Part shown: positions 23,497-33,699 of the stretch, piece after piece
Numbering within the stretch: position 1 is the stretch's first letter
How the letters are laid out: each line of letters opens with the position of its first letter
NCBI GenBank assembly: GCA_964481385.1
Contig: CAYZTN010000002.1
Coordinates: 1-46,582, forward strand
Origin: UMGS1649 sp964481385
Lineage (GTDB): Bacteria > Bacillota > Clostridia > TANB77 > CAG-465
Length of the DNA stretch: 46,582 nucleotides
Direction: 5' to 3'
The notes under the pieces: model-generated
Databases searched by the model: none
What the model was told of the DNA's origin: nothing
The model's input: the letters and a program-made list of their open reading frames with translations, nothing else
Position numbers and translations under genes: made by a program

Positions 23497-24066
23497 TTAC
23501 TTTTTATTTACTAATTTTTTAATTCCCATAAAAATTGATGTTGATACAATAATACCTACTGAATTTAATATAATATCATTAATATCAAACGCTCTACCGA
23601 AAATAGGTTGTAACACTTCTATTATTGCAACTAATATAATTCCAGCAATAATTGTTCCTTTAAAAGTTACATTCTCTTTTGATAACGGATAAAGAATACC
23701 AAACGGTAAAAACATTAAAAAATTACCTATTGTTTCACTGTTTATGTTGCTTAAAAAGTCAGGTATTAAATCTATCACCCCACCAAACCAATTAACAGTT
23801 GTGTCTGATCCCCATGGATAAAACAAGTTATACCAAAACACTTGCATTAAATCAAAACCTATAACTAAACATATTAAGCCTGTTATATAACAAACAAGCA
23901 CACAAGAAAATATCTTTTTGCTTATAGGTGTTTTATTATCTTTTCTAAATTTAATAAAGCCATATATAGCACTAACTATTAAAGCAATTGGAAGTGCTTG
24001 CAGGAAATATCCTATATATGTAGAAAAAAAGAAATATTGAAAATTCATGTCATCTGGAAAATACAT
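23497..24066 (-). CDS. VanZ-like membrane protein
   Basis: 189 aa with four or five membrane segments. The VanZ core is present: NFLMFLPFGILYPL after the loop NINSETIGN, and IIEVLQPIFGRAFDINDIILNSVGIIVST near the end. VanZ itself lowers teicoplanin binding by an unknown route, and most chromosomal VanZ-like genes have no proven role. First gene of the pair with DUF362. Ribosome site GAGAGGAA. Confidence 0.85.
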   Translation of the reverse strand: MYFPDDMNFQYFFFSTYIGYFLQALPIALIVSAIYGFIKFRKDNKTPISKKIFSCVLVCYITGLICLVIGFDLMQVFWYNLFYPWGSDTTVNWFGGVIDLIPDFLSNINSETIGNFLMFLPFGILYPLSKENVTFKGTIIAGIILVAIIEVLQPIFGRAFDINDIILNSVGIIVSTSIFMGIKKLVNKK

Positions 24067-24121
24067 TTTACCATTCCTCTCATACGAATTACTAACTGAT
24101 ATTATAATATCACAAAAAGAA

Positions 24122-24153
24122 AAATTACTCTATACTTTCGTATAAAGTAATTT
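24122..24153 (-). terminator. terminator after the Nudix/editing-like gene
   Basis: A 14-bp stem with a GAAA tetraloop on the minus strand, then a T-rich run (24113-24121 complement). It isolates the GNAT/Nudix pair from the VanZ pair. Confidence 0.85.
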
Positions 24154-24195
24154 AAAAATTGTAAGTTCTTTTAAATTATACATTGTAGCTATTGT

Positions 24196-25065
24196 TTATA
24201 TAGCATTTAAAGTTTCCATTATTCCTTTTACAATCTTTCTTGCTTCAATTACATCTAATCTATCTAGTTCATGTGAATTTATCATTTTACCTTGTTCCAA
24301 TGTATATGCTTTTGCTCCATTTTCAAGCTCGCTCAAAACATATATATTATTTTTTATATTAAGAAATGCTGCTAATTCTTCTTTTGGTATCCATTTCACA
24401 ATATGCTTGGCACTTTCTTCTTCACAAAGTGCTTCGCAATGTTCGTTTGTAATTTTACCAAATAATATATCTAACACTGCGTATCTATTTACACCTTTAT
24501 ATCCTGCATAAAAATGGTTGTATATACTTATATCACTTTTCTTTTCTATAACTACATCTGTATAACCTGTTTCTTCTCTTACTTCACGCACAGCTGCTGC
24601 TTCAGAAGATTCACCATCTTCCACTCCACCTAACACAAAAGACTTGCACTCTCTGTTCTTGCAATCCACACACAAATACTTATCTTCGGTATTGTGCTTT
24701 ATAACAGCTATAACACTATGTCTAAATTGTGTTTCAACATCTTCTTTTACTCTTTCTTCTCCTTCGCCTTTAAAATACGGAGCTACTACTTGTTTTATTT
24801 CAAGTACATTTTCCTTAGCATATATATAATCTTCTTCAATATGCGCTGGTATAAAGAATCTATTTTTATCTGAATATATCACTGGCAATTTTTCATTTGT
24901 TAACGGATGTATTATGTATTTATCCTCCGTTTGATTTGTAAGAGCTGCTGTTGCTCCATAAATTAGTTCTTCGCGTTCCAAATTCAGTCTAATAACATTA
25001 CCTTTTAAATCTTTTACTAATACTTTCATATTTTCCCACTTAAAATGTTTCGTTATATAACTCAT
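24196..25065 (-). CDS. Nudix hydrolase with a LeuRS editing-domain-like N-terminal part
   Basis: 289 aa. Residues about 52-98 (IHPLTNEKLPVIYSDK, FIPAHIEEDYIYAKEN, LEIKQVVAP) resemble the end of the CP1 editing domain of leucyl-tRNA synthetase, where HPLTGE...VPAHDxRDxEFAKK...IKQV is typical. The Asp equivalent to E. coli Asp345, which holds the amino group of the misacylated residue, is kept; the threonine-rich pocket segment is not seen. A canonical Nudix box follows: GGVEDGESSEAAAVREVREETGY (about 147-169, in part). An ATG at 25029 is an alternative start. Function unknown; amino-acyl nucleotide chemistry is a guess. Confidence 0.65.
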   Translation of the reverse strand: MSYITKHFKWENMKVLVKDLKGNVIRLNLEREELIYGATAALTNQTEDKYIIHPLTNEKLPVIYSDKNRFFIPAHIEEDYIYAKENVLEIKQVVAPYFKGEGEERVKEDVETQFRHSVIAVIKHNTEDKYLCVDCKNRECKSFVLGGVEDGESSEAAAVREVREETGYTDVVIEKKSDISIYNHFYAGYKGVNRYAVLDILFGKITNEHCEALCEEESAKHIVKWIPKEELAAFLNIKNNIYVLSELENGAKAYTLEQGKMINSHELDRLDVIEARKIVKGIMETLNAI

Positions 25066-25081
25066 TCGCTATGCTCTTTAC

Positions 25082-25693
25082 TTATTCTAATTGCCCCTCT
25101 CTTTTTTCTTTTATTCTAAATGGGAACTTTTTATCAAATTCTTCAAGTTCTTTCTGAACGATGTTATAACAGTCTGGATCGCTATACACACCACCTGTAA
25201 GATTAAACTTTTCCCTATTTAAAATACATATCATAAAGAATGGTAACTCCTCGCTTTTGTCCATTCCCTCATAGAAGATGTTGTATTTTGATGCACTTTC
25301 AAAACCATATTTTCTGTAATATTCTGGATTGCCTGTTATGACAATTTCATTAAACCCTAATTTAGTTGCTTTATCCATTGTATAGCGTATTATTTTTTCG
25401 CCATATCCTCGTTTTTGATATTCTGGTAAAACACTTACTGGTCCAAATAACAGTATTTCTTTATTTTTACCATTTTCTAATTTTAATTTTCCTTTTGCAT
25501 ATACAATGTTTGCAACAATCTTACCATCTTCTTCAATAACATAATCTAACTCTTTTACAAAGCATTTATCTTTCCTTAAATTATGTACAACTAGATGCTC
25601 AAAACAGCCTGGTCTATATACATTCCAAAAAGCTTCTCTTGTTAAGTTTTCAACTTCAAAATAGTCATGTTCATTTTCTAATCTAATTTCCAT
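25082..25693 (-). CDS. GNAT family N-acetyltransferase
   Basis: 203 aa. Acetyl-CoA motif A is FGPVSVLPEYQKRGYGEKII (about 85-104), followed by GFNEIVITGNPEYYRKYGFE, the usual motif B end. It transfers an acyl group from CoA to an amine of unknown identity. The pattern resembles the YhbS-like subgroup. It lies 16 bp upstream of the Nudix/editing-like gene, so the two may act together. GGAGGAAT precedes the ATG. Confidence 0.85.
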   Translation of the reverse strand: MEIRLENEHDYFEVENLTREAFWNVYRPGCFEHLVVHNLRKDKCFVKELDYVIEEDGKIVANIVYAKGKLKLENGKNKEILLFGPVSVLPEYQKRGYGEKIIRYTMDKATKLGFNEIVITGNPEYYRKYGFESASKYNIFYEGMDKSEELPFFMICILNREKFNLTGGVYSDPDCYNIVQKELEEFDKKFPFRIKEKREGQLE

Positions 25694-25870
25694 TTTTATA
25701 TTCCTCCATCCTAATTTTTAAAAAATTAAGACACTACGGATTCCAATACACATTTAATGAATTTATTCAAAAAAACCTCCAAATTTCATTTTATTAAATA
25801 TTACCATATTTTTTAGTAATTAGCAATCCATTTTACATAGAAATTACCAAAAGGATTATAAATTATATAG

Positions 25871-25893
25871 AAAAAAGAAGGCCTAAGCCTCCT
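25871..25893 (-). terminator. terminator of the cyclic glucan synthase operon
   Basis: A short stem AGGC/GCCT with flanking pairs overlaps the stop codon (TAG at 25885-25883) and is followed by TTCTTTTTTC on the minus strand. Confidence 0.65.
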
Positions 25894-28051
25894 CATTTTC
25901 ATTATCAACACTTTCTTTCTTCTTTCTTGTCACTTTTCTTTTAACAGGTGTGTCCTCAGTCAATGTTTCTTCTTTTTTCTTTCTTGGTTTTCTTACGCTC
26001 TCTTTCTTTTCTTTAACTACTTGTTCGAAGTTATCTTCAATAACTTTGTATAGCCAAGCTGCAGAGCCTGTATACCAAGTCCAACCACCACGTCCAATAT
26101 GTTCTGGGTTAGCGTAAACATCTGCTGCTACAACATATGGCTCTACCATATATATTTCTGCTTTTTCTTTGCTGTCTGAATGGTTTATAGGGTTTATAAT
26201 ATTTAGGATATCCATTGCTTTTTTAGGTTCACCTATTTCAAAATATGCTTTTGCAAGCCAAATTGCAGCGTGTGTATATTGTCCGCCATTTTCTCTTACG
26301 CCAGGAACATAAGACTTAATATATCCTGGGTTACGTTTTGGCTTATCAAATGGTGGATAAAGTAGTTTCACTATATTATGTTCTCTATCTACCAAATATT
26401 TTTCTGCATTTTCTAATGCTGACGCAATTTCGCATTTACAGTCTGGATAAGACTTTAAAGCAATAGCTGCCCAAGTTTGAGATATAAGGTCGATTTTACA
26501 TTCTTCACAGTCCATATCTCCCAAAGCTGTTCCATCTGCGTAATATGCACGAATAAAATACTCATCGTTATATCCGCTTTCAAATATAGCTTGTTTTAAT
26601 ATGTGACGCTCGCTTAAGAAGTGAAGTTTACCAACGTCATCTCCTCTGTACTCAGCAAGCCTTGAAAATCTGTCCAAAATATCCATCATAAATAGCGTAA
26701 GCCATACAGATTCACCACGTATATTGCTATATCCGTCACACCAGTCTCCATCTCCAATATCTAGCAAACCGTGTCTGCCTTTTCTAGACAAACCATAGTT
26801 TATTGCTCTAACTGCATGTTCATAAATTGTAGCTTCAACTTCTATCTCATTAAACACATCATATATTTCGCGTTTTGTATCTAACGGTTTATCTTCTAAA
26901 AACTTAGTTTTTTCGTCTAATATAGCTGTATCACCAGTTTTTTCTACATATTCACTTAAAGTATATGGTAACCACAAATAATCGTCACTAAATAGCGTCC
27001 TAATTCCAGCACCATTATGTTCATGCCACCAATGAAGCACATCACCTTGCTCAAATTGTTTCTTGCTATGCTTTATAATCTGAGCTTTTGTAAACTCTGG
27101 CCACGTCTTAATTAGTGCTAGTGAATCTTGTAACTGGTCACGAAAACCATATGCTCCACCTGCTTGGTATAGAGCAGTTCTAGCATAAAGCCTACATGCA
27201 ATACATTGGTAAAGTAGCCAACCATTAGCCATTATATCTAACTTGCCATTTCCAGTTTTAAAATTTTTAACAACTAAATTTCTCCAATATTTTTTAGTGT
27301 TATCATATTCAGAAGTAATTGAATTTTCATCTGCATACTTTTGTACGATTTCTTGTACTTTGGCTTCTCCCTCGTCAGTTGCACCAAAAATTATTGCAGC
27401 ATGCCTTGTTGTATTAGATTTCACTATAACTCTAAGTTTTACCACGTTTTGTTCTAAATCATACTCTACTGTTGACTTATCTTGTTCACCGTAAACATAT
27501 CCTTTTACATATGATACAACGTTATTAAAATACTCGCTATATGGGTTCTTGAAAAGAAGTGCACCATCATCTTCTTTAGATATTATATATCTCGCCGACA
27601 TTTCTTTAGCGTTTCCAAGTACCATGTCTAGTTTGTATTCAATTACTACTTCCTTATCTAAAGTTCTGTTATTTGTAAGGGAAATATATTGCACTTTAAG
27701 ATCGTCGTTTACCGGGATAAATATATCCATGTTTCTTTCTATATTGTTATTTTCACCCATAACTCTAACATAACCAAAACCATAGGTAAGATTATACCCT
27801 GTATCAAAAACGCCTCTGAATTCCTCTCCTGGCGAAAACGCGGCCCAATCATTACACCAAGAAGTTAATTTAAACTCACTAGCATTTTTGTAAAAGGAAT
27901 ATACAGTTCCATATGAGGAAATTACTGTACCAAACCTTGAATTGCTAAGTACATTGCACCAAGGCACAGGAGTATGAGTATTTAAAATCTCATACTCATC
28001 TCCTGACTCATTAAAACAACCATAATTATTAAATGCTCTTGTATTTTCCAT
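25883..28051 (-). CDS. GH94-type C-terminal part of a cyclic beta-1,2-glucan synthase
   Basis: 722 aa. A beta-sandwich N-terminal part (about 1-250, RFGTVISSYGTVYSF, LTSWCNDW) precedes an (alpha/alpha)6 barrel with YQAGGAYGFRDQLQD (about 300), where Asp in RDQLQD is the general acid of GH94 phosphorylases. HHWWHEH-like LHWWHEHNGAGIRT and GGWTWYTGSAAWLY complete the family marks. In NdvB this domain controls ring size by phosphorolysis. The tail (about 680-722) is Lys/Glu rich and looks unstructured. The ATG abuts the TAA of the upstream gene, so the usual single protein is here split in two. Confidence 0.85.
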   Translation of the reverse strand: MENTRAFNNYGCFNESGDEYEILNTHTPVPWCNVLSNSRFGTVISSYGTVYSFYKNASEFKLTSWCNDWAAFSPGEEFRGVFDTGYNLTYGFGYVRVMGENNNIERNMDIFIPVNDDLKVQYISLTNNRTLDKEVVIEYKLDMVLGNAKEMSARYIISKEDDGALLFKNPYSEYFNNVVSYVKGYVYGEQDKSTVEYDLEQNVVKLRVIVKSNTTRHAAIIFGATDEGEAKVQEIVQKYADENSITSEYDNTKKYWRNLVVKNFKTGNGKLDIMANGWLLYQCIACRLYARTALYQAGGAYGFRDQLQDSLALIKTWPEFTKAQIIKHSKKQFEQGDVLHWWHEHNGAGIRTLFSDDYLWLPYTLSEYVEKTGDTAILDEKTKFLEDKPLDTKREIYDVFNEIEVEATIYEHAVRAINYGLSRKGRHGLLDIGDGDWCDGYSNIRGESVWLTLFMMDILDRFSRLAEYRGDDVGKLHFLSERHILKQAIFESGYNDEYFIRAYYADGTALGDMDCEECKIDLISQTWAAIALKSYPDCKCEIASALENAEKYLVDREHNIVKLLYPPFDKPKRNPGYIKSYVPGVRENGGQYTHAAIWLAKAYFEIGEPKKAMDILNIINPINHSDSKEKAEIYMVEPYVVAADVYANPEHIGRGGWTWYTGSAAWLYKVIEDNFEQVVKEKKESVRKPRKKKEETLTEDTPVKRKVTRKKKESVDNENEEA

Positions 28052-31000
28052 TTAACTCACCTCATGTGTATCTTCGTTAGCATTTTCACTAACATTTATC
28101 TTTGATATACCGTCTCTAAATATGTCTATGTCGTCTATTTTAAATCTAGACACAAAATCGAATAAGTCTTTTTCATTTTCATTTAATGACTCCAAATTTA
28201 CAACGTATATATTTCCCCTAGTATGTGATGTGTAAACAACTTTAGATAATATTTCTTCGATATGTGTTTTTATAGGTTCACCACTATATAGTTCTTCGTT
28301 TACAGTAAGCACTACATCTAGATCAAGCTTTCTAGATTTTACATAGTCCATAAAGCTAATTACTTCTTTTACCATGCTTGAATCTTCTATTCTTCCTATG
28401 TTTACCGTAATTATTGGTAAATCTCCAGATATTCCAAATCTCCAAAGCATTGACTGACTATATTTTTTATCCCAGAATATACTGTTTTTAGTATGCTCTT
28501 TAAATAGAGTCTCAGCTACAATGTAATTATATGTTTTAGCTTTACCATCTTTAAGTTTTAAATATTTTGCTAAAATATTTTCTTTTTGGTCAGCAAATGC
28601 AATTTGTTTATCTAAGGTATTTTTGTCCGCATTTACTATTGTATGAGTTATGTCATAACGACGAGTTGCTGCTCCCACTATATAATAGAAAGTCTGAGTT
28701 TCTTTTGGATCTAAATATATATGTGCTTTGTATGCCATTACAGGCCATAATGGATATTTTATAAACACTCCATCAAACGCTGCTTTTCCGTCATTTTGAG
28801 TAAGCTTTATTTTTTCTGTTTCCGCTTCAGGCTCAATGTCTATTCCTACAAGCTTGCTATATACATAGAAGTCTGCGTTATTTGCGTCATTTGTTCTTGA
28901 ACGTTTTGTAGCTATTATAGCTTTTAAGTTTTCGTCATATTCTTCCTCTATAAGAAGACTATTAAATGCTGGATGAATAATATTTGCTGCGTCCCCTACC
29001 ATAGCAAGTTCAAGTTCTGTGTTTATTACTATTTCACGGCGTACGTCTGACATGTTAAATAGCGTTACTTTTCTTATCTCCATATCATACTCAGGAGAGA
29101 CAACAACTTCTGTTGTGGTTTCTATTTCGCCATCACGTCTCATGTATTTTGTGCAAGACAAGGATGCTGCATATGAATAGCTGTCTGGCGTGCTGTAATT
29201 TGGAAGAAGTGTTCCTGACCAAATCTTTCCGCTAGTTCTATCTGTAAATATCATATTATTGCCAAGTGTAGTTTTATCTACATATCTATTTTTAGTAATA
29301 GCTTGTGAATTGTAATACATATAGTTTCTTCCGTTATATAGCTCGATTGTACTTAATCTACCATTTGTATGCATAGACATCGTTATGTCTTTATTTTCGT
29401 TTTCCGTACCAAGTGCCTCATAAGATACAAAACTTGTAAATTCTTCTCTTGCTGGCTCTTTATATGTATTTTCCTTAGACTTACTGCTTTCTTTTAGCAT
29501 TACAGTAAGTGGTACTCTTTCTTTTAACAATATATCTGCTGCGTCTATATTAGGATTTGCATGAAATCTTTCTTTTATAACTTCGTTATTTATGTAGTTA
29601 TTTATTGCTGTAAGAATCATTCCTTGATGGTGTGCCATATATGTTCTTACTACTTCATACTTTTTATCCTTAGCAATATGTGCTTTTGTAAAGTCTATCG
29701 CTTCATAAAAGCCATATGTTGAATATGAATTGTATTTTTTTAGATTACGTATATTGCTATATACTTTCTTTGGTGAATAATCTAAACATAATATTGAAGA
29801 ATATGGAGATACTACCATACTATCATTTAAACCTCTCTTTAGTCCAAGCCAAGGCGTTCCAAATGCTTTATACTGGTAATTTTGCTCATTATCTTGAACT
29901 GCAAATGCTGATTCAGATACTCCCCAAGGCACTCCTGCAGTTTTTGCATACTTAATCTGACTATCAACTGAAAATGATAATGCTTCATCAATCAAAGTAT
30001 AATTATATGTTTTTGTAAATAGGTTTGGCATAAAGTATTCAAATGAAGTCCCACTCCAAGATAAAAGCCCTTTCTTACCATCAACCTTTACCAAGTTCCT
30101 AGCTAAGTTAAACCAGTGTTTTGATGTTACGTCAGATACTGCAATTGCAATTAAACTTGTTAGACGAGATTCACTCATCAACATATCATAATAGCTATCT
30201 GCAAGATGGGCTTTTTCTACATCATAACCTATAGAAAATATATTTCTAGATTTTACGTAAAGCAGTGAGAAGTCAGTATTCTTCATTATATCTTCACAAA
30301 TTGCTTTTAAACTTAACATCTTTTCTTTTAAACTATCTATTACAACTTTAGTGTTTAAAAGAGTATCTAAAAACTCATTTACAACATATACACATGCTAC
30401 AAAGTTTCCGCTATCTACTGTAGATACAAATCTAGGCCTTAATGGTTCAAGTGTTACTATATTATACCAGTTATATAAATGGCCATGCCATTTTTCTAAT
30501 TTAGTAATAGTGTTAAATGTTTTTCCTAATTTATCTATTGCAGCGTCAAGTGTAATATAGTCTAAGTCATAAGCATTAACTACTGCAAGCAAGCCATATC
30601 CAATATTTGTTGATGAAGTTCTATTTACAACTTTAGGACGTCTGTTTTCTTGAAAGTTATCTGGTGGTAAAAAATTATTTACATCGTTCATGAATGTATC
30701 AAAATACTTCCAAGTTCTCTCGCCTATTTCTATAATTTCTTTTTTCTCTTTATCGGCTAGCTTGTTCTTACCACTAAATATAACTTTTTTGCTCATCATA
30801 TATGCTGCATATGGAGCAATTAGCATAAATGAACCAACTACTAACATTAAAATATTGTTTGCGCTATTTAATCCAAGCATTATACTTAATCCCATAAAAA
30901 ATGCTGCAGCAACTACATTTGGCCACATGTTTTTATATACATAACTTAGCTTTTCTTTTGCACTCTTTTCTATAGTTTCCGCTGTAGCCCATTCAAGAAG

Positions 31001-33598
31001 TTTTTTCTTTGATATTAACATACGATATAAAGAAGTTACAAATGCATTTAACACCACCCACGATTTATATGGTACCGTAACTATGTTTTCAACCATCTTT
31101 AATAAGTTAGCTCTGAGTCCAAAGATAACTGGAATATATTGTTTTTGCTTTCTTTCTGCATTTTTACCAAAAACTATACCATTTAAAGTAGAATATAAAT
31201 ATCCTAAATTCATAGTTACAAATGTAATAATAGTAGCTTGTGTGAAAGTGTCTCCTGGCATAAACGCAGCTATTATTAACACGATTAAAGCTACTACTGG
31301 AAGGAGTTCACGTCTTAAATTATCGAAAATTTTCCACCTTGATAATAAAGATAAACCGCTCTTTGGTTTAAAAATCCATGAAGAAATTTGCATGTCTCCT
31401 CTAAACCATCTATGATTTCTCTTAGTATATGCTATAAAGTTTGATGGGAAGCCGTCTTGTACTTCTACGTCAGAAGCAAGTCCTGTTCTCATAAAGCTTC
31501 CTTCAAGAAGATCGTGACTTAGGATTAAGTTTTCAGGCACTTTATTTCCTATAAGCTCATCGAATAACGCAATATCGTATATTCCTTTTCCTGTATATAT
31601 TGCCTCTCCGAACAAGTCTTGATACAAATTAGACACGGCATTTGTGTATATGTCTAAGCCTCCAAATCCGCCAAACACTTTAGAGAATATGCTACTGTTT
31701 GCTGCCTCTATATCAAGACCGACTGCTGGTTGTATAAGGCCATAACCAGATTTAACTATTTTGCCATTTTTAGAAAGTATCGGTTTGTTTAATGGGTGTG
31801 ATATAATTGCAACTAACTCTTTAGCTGAGTTTAAAGAAAGTGATGTATCCTCATCTATCGTTAGTACATATTTTACATGTGGTAAGTCTCTATGTGCTAT
31901 ATACATTGCGTCTTCTATTTGCTGCTCAGTAAGCTTTCCTAAAAGCAAGGAATTTAACTCAGTTAACGCACCACGTTTTCTTTCCCAGCCCATATAGCAT
32001 TCCTCTCCCGTACTATACACTCTTTTTCTATATATAAAGTTAAATAACTTTGTTTCAGATGGATATTTCGCATTTAATTCTTCTATTTTTTTATTTCCAT
32101 ATGCTACAATTTTAGCGTCCATATCTACAACTTTTTCTGGCTTTGATACACAGTCACCTAGCAACATATAATACATATTTTGAGAACGGTTAGCAAGATA
32201 AGTTATCTCCATCTTTTTAACCATTTTGTCTATCTTTTCAATAGAGTTTATAACCGTAGGCATTGCAATAAGTGTACTATGTTCCTCATCTATTGTTTTT
32301 GCAAAATTGAATCTTGGCAACACCTTAGGCCTAATTAGTTTTCCAACAAGATAGCATATTGTTTTATCTGAAACTTCTAAGCCAAATGCAAAAAACATAA
32401 TATCAAATATAATTCTTAAAACAATACTAAATTTTGATGCAAATATGTAATCTAGACCCCATGTAACTAAACTAGACAATACCATTGTTGTCATCACATG
32501 TATAATTGGCATATTTGGTTTTATAACTTTTTGCTTAAAATTAAGCCACAAAGTACTTTTACCAAGAGCTTTTATAAGCACAGCTTTATCTTCGCCTATT
32601 AAAAAATGTCCCACATGCTTTTCATGTTTTTCTGAACATTCCACAACTTTTTTAGCAATGTACATCTCAGACACATCATATTTTTTAGCAAGTCGTATTA
32701 CTTCGCCTCTATACCTTCCTTTAGTTTTGTGGTCACATCTTTTATATTCGTCTGTATAATCTTGAAGTAATATTTCATCAATTCTATTTACATTTATTAA
32801 AACCTCTTCCCAGTTAGTAGCAGCTATTGTCTTAAGAGATGTTATAGCGTTTGCCATAAAGCTTGTTACTTTTGCAATCTCACTATGTTCTTTCTCAATA
32901 GCCTCATCGACCGTAAAACCTACTTTGTTTGTTTCATCTTTTAATTCTGTTAAATAGTCATCTCCGGCTTTTCCTAAATCCTTAAGTCTAAATGCAAGAT
33001 ACTCAATATATGCTGTATTAGCACTTTTTATACTGTTATTGTTTGTCATCAAATCTTTCTTTAATTTACCTAAACTTTTAAATGACTTATTTGAAATCTT
33101 ATCTAATTTTTTTGATATATCCCTATTATATTTTTTTTCCACTCTTAATTTTTGCATTTGAGAATTAAAAATATTGGCGGCAAGTCTTTTAGTAAACTTA
33201 ATTACAGCTATTCTCAACATTATTGGAAAATACGATAATTCATCATACGTTACATATGTGTATTTTTGAAATTCTTTCAAATAATTACTTACAATACCAT
33301 CATCTATTACTCCCAAATTTTTTTCAGTAACTTCATTTGCCATGAAACCAATTCTAAGTTGAGTTTTACCATCATTTGTTTTAACATTTGTGAAAGATAA
33401 GTCAACAGTTTCCGCAATTATATTTTTTGCCATTTTATATTCTTTTTCTATAACATAAAAGTTATCTAATAACCATTGGCCCGCAGGATGTGTCGGAATC
33501 TTGTTTTCAGCAGTCATATTAAGTAAATCATATGTTGCTTTAATTACCTTAAAATCATTTTTTAAATTAAAATATATATCTAATAAATATTCTTGCAT
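28052..33598 (-). CDS. cyclic beta-1,2-glucan synthase, GT84 part (NdvB-like)
   Basis: 1848 aa from ATG 33598 (AGGAGA before it); a TTG seven codons upstream covers that site. Order: helical N-terminus; membrane pair near 365-430; GT84 core with TIDEDTSL (about 580), SHDLLEGSF and RNHRWFRGD (about 731); membrane clusters near 765-820 and 895-945; a glycoamylase-type domain with TYMAHHQGM (about 1320); and a GH94 N-terminal-type sandwich from about 1390. It extends and cyclises beta-1,2-glucan from UDP-glucose on a protein-linked chain. Classical NdvB also carries the GH94 barrel, here the next gene. Confidence 0.88.
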   Translation of the reverse strand: MQEYLLDIYFNLKNDFKVIKATYDLLNMTAENKIPTHPAGQWLLDNFYVIEKEYKMAKNIIAETVDLSFTNVKTNDGKTQLRIGFMANEVTEKNLGVIDDGIVSNYLKEFQKYTYVTYDELSYFPIMLRIAVIKFTKRLAANIFNSQMQKLRVEKKYNRDISKKLDKISNKSFKSLGKLKKDLMTNNNSIKSANTAYIEYLAFRLKDLGKAGDDYLTELKDETNKVGFTVDEAIEKEHSEIAKVTSFMANAITSLKTIAATNWEEVLINVNRIDEILLQDYTDEYKRCDHKTKGRYRGEVIRLAKKYDVSEMYIAKKVVECSEKHEKHVGHFLIGEDKAVLIKALGKSTLWLNFKQKVIKPNMPIIHVMTTMVLSSLVTWGLDYIFASKFSIVLRIIFDIMFFAFGLEVSDKTICYLVGKLIRPKVLPRFNFAKTIDEEHSTLIAMPTVINSIEKIDKMVKKMEITYLANRSQNMYYMLLGDCVSKPEKVVDMDAKIVAYGNKKIEELNAKYPSETKLFNFIYRKRVYSTGEECYMGWERKRGALTELNSLLLGKLTEQQIEDAMYIAHRDLPHVKYVLTIDEDTSLSLNSAKELVAIISHPLNKPILSKNGKIVKSGYGLIQPAVGLDIEAANSSIFSKVFGGFGGLDIYTNAVSNLYQDLFGEAIYTGKGIYDIALFDELIGNKVPENLILSHDLLEGSFMRTGLASDVEVQDGFPSNFIAYTKRNHRWFRGDMQISSWIFKPKSGLSLLSRWKIFDNLRRELLPVVALIVLIIAAFMPGDTFTQATIITFVTMNLGYLYSTLNGIVFGKNAERKQKQYIPVIFGLRANLLKMVENIVTVPYKSWVVLNAFVTSLYRMLISKKKLLEWATAETIEKSAKEKLSYVYKNMWPNVVAAAFFMGLSIMLGLNSANNILMLVVGSFMLIAPYAAYMMSKKVIFSGKNKLADKEKKEIIEIGERTWKYFDTFMNDVNNFLPPDNFQENRRPKVVNRTSSTNIGYGLLAVVNAYDLDYITLDAAIDKLGKTFNTITKLEKWHGHLYNWYNIVTLEPLRPRFVSTVDSGNFVACVYVVNEFLDTLLNTKVVIDSLKEKMLSLKAICEDIMKNTDFSLLYVKSRNIFSIGYDVEKAHLADSYYDMLMSESRLTSLIAIAVSDVTSKHWFNLARNLVKVDGKKGLLSWSGTSFEYFMPNLFTKTYNYTLIDEALSFSVDSQIKYAKTAGVPWGVSESAFAVQDNEQNYQYKAFGTPWLGLKRGLNDSMVVSPYSSILCLDYSPKKVYSNIRNLKKYNSYSTYGFYEAIDFTKAHIAKDKKYEVVRTYMAHHQGMILTAINNYINNEVIKERFHANPNIDAADILLKERVPLTVMLKESSKSKENTYKEPAREEFTSFVSYEALGTENENKDITMSMHTNGRLSTIELYNGRNYMYYNSQAITKNRYVDKTTLGNNMIFTDRTSGKIWSGTLLPNYSTPDSYSYAASLSCTKYMRRDGEIETTTEVVVSPEYDMEIRKVTLFNMSDVRREIVINTELELAMVGDAANIIHPAFNSLLIEEEYDENLKAIIATKRSRTNDANNADFYVYSKLVGIDIEPEAETEKIKLTQNDGKAAFDGVFIKYPLWPVMAYKAHIYLDPKETQTFYYIVGAATRRYDITHTIVNADKNTLDKQIAFADQKENILAKYLKLKDGKAKTYNYIVAETLFKEHTKNSIFWDKKYSQSMLWRFGISGDLPIITVNIGRIEDSSMVKEVISFMDYVKSRKLDLDVVLTVNEELYSGEPIKTHIEEILSKVVYTSHTRGNIYVVNLESLNENEKDLFDFVSRFKIDDIDIFRDGISKINVSENANEDTHEVS

Positions 33599-33633
33599 AA
33601 AATTTTCTCCTAAATTCAATATAATTTACCCAC

Positions 33634-33662
33634 ATTATATAATAAATATCTTCAATATTCAA
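33634..33662 (-). promoter_or_regulatory. promoter of the cyclic glucan synthase operon
   Basis: TTGAAT (33662-33657), 17 bp, TATAAT (33639-33634) on the minus strand. A large palindrome ends two bases upstream of the -35. Confidence 0.8.
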
Positions 33663-33664
33663 GC

Positions 33665-33697
33665 CCTATTTTATACATAAATTATGTATAAAATAGG
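33665..33697. promoter_or_regulatory. 33-bp near-perfect palindrome abutting the glucan synthase promoter
   Basis: CCTATTTTATACATA (33665-33679) and its exact complement TATGTATAAAATAGG (33683-33697) with a 3-bp centre. It sits directly upstream of the -35, the usual place for an activator site. It lacks a following T-run on the minus strand and is distinct from the terminator hairpin beside it. Confidence 0.65.
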
Positions 33698-33699
33698 TA

